NCBI RefSeq assembly: GCF_004752005.1
Contig: NZ_CP038493.1
Coordinates: 2,380,302-2,444,301, forward strand
From: Thalassotalea sp. HSM 43
Lineage (GTDB): Bacteria; Pseudomonadota; Gammaproteobacteria; Enterobacterales; Alteromonadaceae
Direction: 5' to 3'
DNA length: 64,000 bases
In this document: positions 57,126 to 64,000 of the stretch, in pieces
Position numbering within the stretch: position 1 is the first letter of the stretch
How the letters are laid out: the number at the start of each line of letters is the position of its first letter
The notes under the pieces: generated by a model
Told to the model about the DNA's origin: nothing
The model's input: the letters and a program-made list of their open reading frames with translations, nothing else
The model's database searches: none
Made by a program: the position numbers and the translations under genes

Positions 57126-57926
57126 ATGCGTAAATTGGCGATTGTATTGGCGGCTTCAGCAACTATGGCAGCTACCCCAGCGTTGGCAGAACAGTATTAT
57201 GGTTTTGCAAATGTTTCGATAAACTATCTTGACTGGAGCGACAAGACGGAAGACAGAACGGATCCTGATATCGGCGGCTTTGGTGGCCCTAAAGAAGATT
57301 TCTTTTATATCGAAGTTGAAGGTGGCGCAGGCTTTGATTGGGGTGATGTATACGGTTTTATCGATTTTGAGAATCCACAGAACTCACGCACCGATGAAGA
57401 CGATAAAGGAGACACCGATGGTTTCCGTATCGCAGCGAAAGGGTCTGTTGCGGTCAATATCGGTGAGTCAAATTGGAACTACTATGGTCACATTTACTCA
57501 TTCACAGAAGCATCTGGTGGCTTTTACGATCAAAACGTCGTGTTGGGTGTAAGTTACGACTTGTTTACTGAATCAGGATTGTGGATCAAGCCATTCATCG
57601 GTGTGCACGTTGAAAATCAAACGTTTGCTGGCTCAGGTATGAACGGTTTCATGGCCGGTTATGTATTAGGTTATGATTTTATGATTGGCGAAGAAAAATT
57701 TGCCGTGACGCAATGGCATGAAACTGAATTTGGCCGAGATGATCAATTCCGTAACAATGGTACGCAATACATCATAAACTCAGTTGGTCACAATGGTGCG
57801 GTATCTCTTTGGTGGCACACCAATAAGAAACTGACACTTGGCTTGCAATACCGTTACGCTGACCACAAGCTTGGTACCTCAGCATATCAAGATGCGGCAA
57901 TCGTCACTGCGAAATACAACTTCTAA
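57126..57926 (+). CDS. OmpK/Tsx-family outer-membrane porin, copy 2
   Basis: This 266-residue barrel protein is a close paralogue of the preceding porin: FFYIEVEGGAGFDWGD, ESNWNYY and QYRYADHKLGT are shared. It has a signal peptide (about 1-21, ending ALA) and a terminal Phe (TAKYNF). An acidic loop (TDEDDKGDTDGF, about 97-108) differs from copy 1, so extracellular or periplasmic loops have diverged more than strands. A terminator follows, so the gene does not run into mlaF. Confidence 0.8.
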   Translation: MRKLAIVLAASATMAATPALAEQYYGFANVSINYLDWSDKTEDRTDPDIGGFGGPKEDFFYIEVEGGAGFDWGDVYGFIDFENPQNSRTDEDDKGDTDGFRIAAKGSVAVNIGESNWNYYGHIYSFTEASGGFYDQNVVLGVSYDLFTESGLWIKPFIGVHVENQTFAGSGMNGFMAGYVLGYDFMIGEEKFAVTQWHETEFGRDDQFRNNGTQYIINSVGHNGAVSLWWHTNKKLTLGLQYRYADHKLGTSAYQDAAIVTAKYNF

Positions 57927-57963
57927 TAACGCAACCTATTGATAAAAAATGTAATATTTAACG

Positions 57964-57990
57964 AAAAAAGGCGCTTTGGCGCCTTTTTTA
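57964..57990 (+). terminator. Rho-independent terminator after the second porin gene
   Basis: The stem AAAAAGGCGC/GCGCCTTTTT with a TTTG loop and T run lies about 40 bases after the stop. Confidence 0.9.
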
Positions 57991-58241
57991 ATGGCTGAAA
58001 TAACGCTGCTTATTTGTTATTTTTTAATTTATATTGCAAATACCTAACGAACTTAATCCTTGAACTAGGGTCGTAAGCTATAATTTGAAGATAAAAAACC
58101 TGTTTTGTGACGCTTCGTTCTGAAAAAACGGACGTGATTGGCTAAAAATTATAATATATTAACAATTACTTACTAATTTATAATGCGAAACCAATACAGC
58201 TCGGGTAAAATCGAAACGATAATAATTATCAGTAAGTGAAG
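57991..58241. other. Upstream region of the mla operon
   Basis: About 250 AT-rich bases between the porin terminator and mlaF hold no gene. They must include the mlaF promoter, but no convincing -35/-10 pair stood out. Confidence 0.4.
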
Positions 58242-59042
58242 ATGGAAAATCTTGTAGAGATCAAAAACTTAAGCTTTTTCAGGGAAGAGCGTTGTATTTA
58301 CGATAATATCAGCCTCAACATTCCGAAAGGCAAAGTCACCGCAATCATGGGACCAAGTGGTATTGGTAAAACCACGTTGTTGCGTCTTATTGGTGGGCAA
58401 TTAAAACCCCAGCAAGGTGAAATCCTGTTTGCCGGCGAAAACATTCCTGCATTGTCTCGCAAGGACCTTTATCGTCTCCGTAAAAAAATCAGTATGTTAT
58501 TTCAATCTGGTGCCTTATTTACTGATATGTCGGTATTTGACAATGTGGCGTTTCCTATTAGAGAGCACAGTCAACTTCCAGAAGATCTGATTGCCAAAAT
58601 GGTGATGATGAAGTTAGAAGCAGTTGGATTGCGTGGCGCTATGGAATTGCATCCAAGCGAATTATCCGGTGGCATGGCTCGACGTGCGGCGTTGGCCAGA
58701 GCCATTGCCCTTGATCCTGAGTTGATTTTATTCGATGAACCCTTTGCTGGTCAGGATCCAATTTCAATGGGGGTTGTTGTTCGCCTTATTCGCGACCTTA
58801 ACGACGCCTTAGGATTAACCTCGGTTGTCGTTTCCCATGATGTACCTGAGGTGATGAGTATCGCTGATTACATATACATCATCGCTGATCAACGCATCAT
58901 TGGTGAAGGTACGCCGCAAGAAATTGAGCAGCAACAATCACAATTGGTGAAACAATTTATAAAAGGCGAAGCCGATGGACCGGTGCCATTTCATTACCCT
59001 GCAAGCTCATATAAAAAGCAGTTGCTTGGAGATGCCGGTTAA
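58242..59042 (+). CDS. mlaF: Phospholipid transport ATP-binding protein MlaF
   Basis: This 266-residue ATPase belongs to the MlaFEDB complex that keeps outer-membrane lipid asymmetry. Walker A GPSGIGKT (37-44), signature [16 protein letters not shown] and Walker [14 protein letters not shown] are intact, and the C-terminal GPVPFHYPA segment is the MlaF-specific tail. The ATG at 58242 is used; a GTG at 58236 is in frame. Its stop overlaps the mlaE start. Confidence 0.97.
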   Translation: MENLVEIKNLSFFREERCIYDNISLNIPKGKVTAIMGPSGIGKTTLLRLIGGQLKPQQGEILFAGENIPALSRKDLYRLRKKISMLFQSGALFTDMSVFDNVAFPIREHSQLPEDLIAKMVMMKLEAVGLRGAMELHPSELSGGMARRAALARAIALDPELILFDEPFAGQDPISMGVVVRLIRDLNDALGLTSVVVSHDVPEVMSIADYIYIIADQRIIGEGTPQEIEQQQSQLVKQFIKGEADGPVPFHYPASSYKKQLLGDAG

Positions 59043-59821
59043 TGATTGAACAAATAGTAAATTTAGGGCGTTCCACAATCGCTATGGTGGCAGGGCTAGG
59101 TAGAGCGTTGTTGATGTTGTTATCAGCGTTGTTACATTGGCCTAATGTGCGCAAAGGCTGGCCATTGCTGGCTAAGCAATTATATTCTGTTGGCGTATTA
59201 TCACTGTTGATAATTATCGTGTCCGGTACCTTTATCGGTATGGTTATAGCGCTGCAAGGATACACTATACTGGTAGGTTACGGCGCTGAAGCAAGCCTTG
59301 GTCCTATGGTTGCGTTGTCTATACTGCGTGAGTTAGGGCCAGTTGTTACCGCGCTATTATTTGCCGGTCGAGCCGGTTCAGCATTAACCGCTGAAATAGG
59401 CTTAATGAAAGCGACTGAGCAACTTAGTAGTATGGAAATGATGGCCGTTGATCCATTGCGACGCGTCATTGCACCACGTTTTTGGGCAGGTTTTATCTCT
59501 ATGCCATTGTTGGTTGCGATTTTTTCTGCAGTGGGAATTTTTGGTGGGCATTTAGTCGGTGTTGATTGGCTAGGTGTTGACTCTGGTACGTATTGGTCAG
59601 TGATGCAAGCTCAGGTGGATTGGAGTGCTGACGTCATGAACGGCATGATAAAGGCGGTTGTCTTTGCCTTTGTCGTTACTTGGGTTGCTGTATATAAAGG
59701 TTATGATTGTGTGCCGACGTCAGAAGGCATAAGTCGGGCGACTACTTCCACAGTGGTGCAGTCGTCGTTAATAGTTTTAGGTCTGGATTTTATTCTGACC
59801 GCCCTGATGTTTGCGAATTAG
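59042..59821 (+). CDS. mlaE: Phospholipid transport permease MlaE
   Basis: This 259-residue MlaE/YrbE permease has five or six spans and the family stretches [45 protein letters not shown] and [18 protein letters not shown]. It overlaps mlaF by one base. Confidence 0.97.
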   Translation: MIEQIVNLGRSTIAMVAGLGRALLMLLSALLHWPNVRKGWPLLAKQLYSVGVLSLLIIIVSGTFIGMVIALQGYTILVGYGAEASLGPMVALSILRELGPVVTALLFAGRAGSALTAEIGLMKATEQLSSMEMMAVDPLRRVIAPRFWAGFISMPLLVAIFSAVGIFGGHLVGVDWLGVDSGTYWSVMQAQVDWSADVMNGMIKAVVFAFVVTWVAVYKGYDCVPTSEGISRATTSTVVQSSLIVLGLDFILTALMFAN

Positions 59822-59839
59822 CATAGTAGGTGTAGTGAC

Positions 59840-60313
59840 ATGGTGTCGAAGAAAATAGAATTAATGGTAGGAATTTTTGTTGCATTGGGCATAGCTGCCC
59901 TATTGGCATTAGCGTTGAAAGTTGCTGATGCTGGCATCAAAGGTAATGGTGAAACCTACAAGCTGTATGCCAAATTTGACAATATCGGTGGCTTAAAAGA
60001 GCGCTCGCCAATCAAAGTTGGTGGTGTAACCGTTGGTCGGGTTCAGTCGATTCAGCTGGATACAGAAGATTATATGCCGGTAGTAACTCTCGATATTTAC
60101 AGTAAGTACAGCAATTTTTCTGAGTCTACCTCGGTCTCTATACTGACTGCAGGTCTATTAGGTGAACAATATCTTGGCTTAGAGCCAGGATTTGTTGATG
60201 AAGAGCTTGGTGTAGGCACATTGCAGCCAGGTGATTTTATTGAAGATACTAAGCCAGCTCTGGTATTAGAAGAGTTGATTGGTCAGTTTTTGTTTAGTCA
60301 GGGTGAAGACTAA
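59840..60313 (+). CDS. mlaD: Phospholipid transport substrate-binding protein MlaD
   Basis: This 157-residue MCE protein has one N-terminal span (about 7-27) and a single MCE domain (about 38-118, YAKFDNIGGLKERSPIKVGGVTVGRV, LGLEPG). It forms a hexameric ring on MlaE. It is slightly shorter than E. coli MlaD (183). Confidence 0.95.
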   Translation: MVSKKIELMVGIFVALGIAALLALALKVADAGIKGNGETYKLYAKFDNIGGLKERSPIKVGGVTVGRVQSIQLDTEDYMPVVTLDIYSKYSNFSESTSVSILTAGLLGEQYLGLEPGFVDEELGVGTLQPGDFIEDTKPALVLEELIGQFLFSQGED

Positions 60314-60336
60314 TTTATTTGTCGGAATTAGCATTT

Positions 60337-61032
60337 ATGAAATCTTTATTTATTAAATTAATTAGTTTTGTTTTTACGATTGTCAGTTTTTCTACATTGG
60401 CGAGCGCTGATGTCGACAAATCAAACCCTTATGCAATGATTGAAGAAGTTGCACAAGTTACGTTTGATCGTTTTGCAAGTGAAGAAGCAAACATCCGTGA
60501 AAACCCAGAAATCCTTAAAGACATCGTTCGTGAAGAGTTGATGCCACATATATTTTACCAATATGCGGGGTTAAAAGTGCTTGGCAACTATGCCAAGAAA
60601 GCCAGCAAAGATGAGCGACGTGAGTTTGTTGCAGCATTTCGTGAGTATTTGATTACCTCATATGCACAGGTTTTCACTTTGTATGATAATCAACGCATCG
60701 TATTCAAGCCGGAACAAGATTTTTCTAAGAAGAAAATTGTTATGGTAGGTGTTGATATTATCGATGAGCAACGCCCACCAATTAACATTCAATTTAAAGT
60801 CCGTAAAAACAGTAAAACCAATGAATGGCAAGCATTCGATCTTGTTGCTGAAGGCATTAGTCTATTAGACGCCAAGCAAAAAGAATTACGCAGTATTTTA
60901 GCGCAAAACGGGGTACCCAAAGTAACCGAAATGCTAAAGGAAAAAAGTCAGCGTAAGATCGTATTTAAAGATAACGCTGATGAAGTTCGGGCTAAGATTG
61001 AAGCCCAAAGTGAACCGGCGACGGAGCAGTAA
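60337..61032 (+). CDS. mlaC: Periplasmic phospholipid carrier MlaC
   Basis: This 231-residue exported protein has a signal peptide (about 1-23, ending LASA) and the Ttg2D/MlaC domain (PHIFYQYAGLKVLGNYAKKAS, FRVREYL-type middle, EGISLLDAKQKELRSIL). It ferries phospholipid between MlaA and MlaD. The ATG at 60337 gives the signal peptide; a TTG at 60319 is in frame. Confidence 0.94.
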   Translation: MKSLFIKLISFVFTIVSFSTLASADVDKSNPYAMIEEVAQVTFDRFASEEANIRENPEILKDIVREELMPHIFYQYAGLKVLGNYAKKASKDERREFVAAFREYLITSYAQVFTLYDNQRIVFKPEQDFSKKKIVMVGVDIIDEQRPPINIQFKVRKNSKTNEWQAFDLVAEGISLLDAKQKELRSILAQNGVPKVTEMLKEKSQRKIVFKDNADEVRAKIEAQSEPATEQ

Positions 61033-61035
61033 TCC

Positions 61036-61338
61036 TTGAGTAACGACTTTACTATAGATACCAATGATGACGGTCAATTGGCCGTCGTTGGTGAACTAAC
61101 AAGAAAAAGCATAATCGGTAAGCAACAAAAGGTTTTTGCCGATATTGTTAGTCAAGATAGCCAAGATATTGATTTATCGAAGCTTAATAAGGTTGATACC
61201 GCAGGCCTGGCCTGGCTGATAGCGCTGTTCGAGTTCGCTGCACAAAAACAAATCAAAATTAACTATTCCCAACCACCCTTAGAATTGGTTAAACTCGCTA
61301 CTTTAAGCCGAGTTAATGAGCTGTTGGCGCTGAATTAA
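61036..61338 (+). CDS. mlaB: STAS-domain protein MlaB
   Basis: This 100-residue STAS-domain protein binds MlaF in the cytoplasm. DLSKLNKVDTAGLAWLIALFEFA is the conserved STAS helix region. The start is TTG at 61036, since no ATG occurs early in the frame and GGAG lies nine bases upstream. Confidence 0.9.
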   Translation: MSNDFTIDTNDDGQLAVVGELTRKSIIGKQQKVFADIVSQDSQDIDLSKLNKVDTAGLAWLIALFEFAAQKQIKINYSQPPLELVKLATLSRVNELLALN

Positions 61339-61395
61339 GCGTCAATCTATAAACGCCATTTCTGGCAACTTAAATACAAAATTGGAGAAGTCACT

Positions 61396-61653
61396 ATGGA
61401 TGTTAGTGATATTGAACGTTTGCTGCACGACAGTCTGACGCTGGATGAATTACATGTCACTTTTGATGGCTCACAATGTAAAGTGATTGCCGTTGCCGAT
61501 ATGTTTGATGATATGTCTCGTGTAAAAAAACAGCAAACGGTATATGCGCCATTGGCAGGCGCTATTGCCGAAGGCAAAATCCACGCGGTAACCATTAAAA
61601 CATTTAACTCTGCTCAGTGGCAGCGTGAAAAAATGTTTAATATGCCGTCATAA
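61396..61653 (+). CDS. ibaG: BolA-family protein IbaG
   Basis: This 85-residue BolA-like protein has SRVKKQQTVYAPL and IHAVTIKTFN as in E. coli IbaG. The family partners with monothiol glutaredoxins in Fe-S handling. The ATG at 61396 follows GGAG. Its place between mlaB and murA is conserved. Confidence 0.94.
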   Translation: MDVSDIERLLHDSLTLDELHVTFDGSQCKVIAVADMFDDMSRVKKQQTVYAPLAGAIAEGKIHAVTIKTFNSAQWQREKMFNMPS

Positions 61654-61665
61654 ATAACATATTAA

Positions 61666-62949
<1,284 letters not shown>

Positions 62950-62971
62950 ATTTAATTCTTTATAGAGCAAT

Positions 62972-63000
62972 AAAAAAGGCAACCTAAGGTTGCCTTTTTT
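62972..63000 (+). terminator. Bidirectional terminator between murA and degS
   Basis: A 13-base stem AAAAAAGGCAACC/GGTTGCCTTTTTT with a TAA loop serves both converging genes. Confidence 0.92.
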
Positions 63001-63032
63001 GATCGCCTAATCGCGGCATTTATTGGCAGCGG

Positions 63033-64000
63033 TTAGCGTTTAAATTCGCCGATAATAACAGGTATAGTGATCAGCTTATTCTCGCGATAAATGGTGAATT
63101 CAAGCTGAGCGCCAGGATTGGTTTCCGCAATAATATCCAAGGCGTGGTTGATGCTGTTAATTTCCTGACCACCAATCTTATGAACTACATCGTTAATCGC
63201 TAATCCTGCCGCTTCTGCAGGACCACCTGGCGTAATTTGATTAACAACAAAGCCTTTAAGGTGATGATTGTAACTGTCAGAGCTTACCCCTAACCAACCG
63301 CGTATGACTTGGCCGTTTTCAATCAACTCACGCATAACCTTGGCCGCCAGTTTATAGGGCACGGCAAAGAATATCCCTTGAATATTAACTTGCGGACTTA
63401 ATCGTTTAAATTGCGCAGAGGTAATACCGACTAAGTCACCATTAGAATTGACCAATGCGCCACCTGAGTTACCGTCATTGATTGCCGCATCCATTTGTAA
63501 AAATTCACGATAGTTGGTGCTACTTAAACCATTACGACCTGTGGCACTGATAATACCTTGAGTGACGGTTTGACCAATATTCAATGGATTACCTATCGCC
63601 AATACAACGTCACCAACCAACGGGGTGAGGCTGTCGTCGCGAGGAATGACGGGTAAGTTATCAGCGGCAACTTTTAACACCGCTAGGTCGGTAATTTGGT
63701 CACTACCAATCAGTTCGGCGGTGAGCCGTGTGTTATCTTGCAGAACCACACGAATCATATCCGCATTCATTACCACATGATAATTGGTGAGGATATAACC
63801 TCTAGGATCCATAATCACCCCAGAGCCAAGCTTCACTTGTTTACGTGGTGTGTTTTGATAATAGTTGCCGCGTTCAATGGTCTCGGAATAGATGTTAACC
63901 ACTGCAGGTGCGGCTTTGGCGACGGCCGTCGCAAAGGACATCGGGTCAGATTTTTGCGTATCTGGCTTGAATATATTAAAGGATACACTGTTGCCGTCAC
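63033..64000 (-). CDS. degS: Periplasmic serine protease DegS (5' end cut by window)
   Basis: This trypsin-fold protease with a C-terminal PDZ domain starts the sigma-E response by cutting RseA. The visible 322 residues include the catalytic histidine in TNYHVV, aspartate in ITDLAVL and serine in NDGNSGGALV, then the PDZ domain (GFVVNQITPGGPAEAAGL). The frame runs 19 codons beyond the ATG at 63941 to the window end, so that ATG is internal and the N-terminal anchor lies outside. One PDZ domain points to DegS rather than DegP/DegQ. Confidence 0.93.
   Translation of the reverse strand, partial: DGNSVSFNIFKPDTQKSDPMSFATAVAKAAPAVVNIYSETIERGNYYQNTPRKQVKLGSGVIMDPRGYILTNYHVVMNADMIRVVLQDNTRLTAELIGSDQITDLAVLKVAADNLPVIPRDDSLTPLVGDVVLAIGNPLNIGQTVTQGIISATGRNGLSSTNYREFLQMDAAINDGNSGGALVNSNGDLVGITSAQFKRLSPQVNIQGIFFAVPYKLAAKVMRELIENGQVIRGWLGVSSDSYNHHLKGFVVNQITPGGPAEAAGLAINDVVHKIGGQEINSINHALDIIAETNPGAQLEFTIYRENKLITIPVIIGEFKR

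Noticed and set aside
63939-63941. ATG as the start of degS
   Set aside because: The frame stays open to the window end and the known DegS N-terminal anchor would lie upstream, so this is an internal methionine.

Overview
The window is a stretch of core chromosome from a marine-type gammaproteobacterium. The gene content and order (sfsA-dksA, rnr-rlmB, rpsF-priB-rpsR-rplI, mreBCD-maf-rng-yhdP-tldD, kds/lpt-rpoN-rapZ, mlaFEDCB-ibaG-murA) fit the order Alteromonadales. The moderately AT-rich composition, the DUF6776-type gene and the OmpK/Tsx-type porins suggest a Colwellia/Thalassotalea-like genus, but that placement is inference. No rRNA, tRNA, CRISPR array, prophage or insertion sequence was seen.

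Layout. 1-5.9 kb: the 5' part of dksA downstream of sfsA, then pepB, an MscS-type channel, a degenerate UbiA/MenA-like membrane protein and thpR. 5.9-10.9 kb: hrpB and mrcB (PBP1b), which overlap. 10.9-15.5 kb, minus strand: clcA-hemJ and pyrB-hemL. 15.5-24.8 kb: a coiled-coil membrane protein, erpA, a two-gene RND efflux unit, a secreted M28 peptidase, a TraB/GumN protein and a cytochrome b562-like/b561 pair. 24.9-29.8 kb: rnr-rlmB and the rpsF ribosomal operon. 29.9-32.5 kb: two tandem TraT-like lipoproteins and a PLP enzyme of the D-cysteine desulfhydrase/ACC deaminase family. 32.9-46 kb: the cell-shape and envelope run mreBCD-maf-rng-yhdP-nit-tldD, then yjgA and pmbA. 46.2-55.7 kb, minus strand: mgtE, then the long yrbG-kdsD-kdsC-lptC-lptA-lptB-rpoN-hpf-ptsN-rapZ-npr run. 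55.9-57.9 kb: two OmpK/Tsx-type outer-membrane porin paralogues. 58.2-64 kb: mlaFEDCB-ibaG-murA, and degS cut by the window end.

How the genes work together. Much of the window builds or maintains the cell envelope. KdsD/KdsC supply Kdo, and LptA/B/C move LPS. MlaBCDEF and YhdP handle phospholipids. MurA and PBP1b make peptidoglycan, and MreBCD direct its placement. DegS senses outer-membrane damage. RpoN, PtsN, NPr and RapZ form the nitrogen-PTS regulatory group.

Most of the sequence is ordinary housekeeping DNA and I found no clearly new multi-gene system. The best candidates for a second look are: the porin pair placed between yrbG and mlaF, with a perfect FNR-type box and structured leader hairpins between the paralogues; a ClC protein altered at three key positions; a UbiA-like protein without its catalytic aspartates; the b562-like/b561 pair; and two unrelated minisatellites in the pmbA-mgtE gap.
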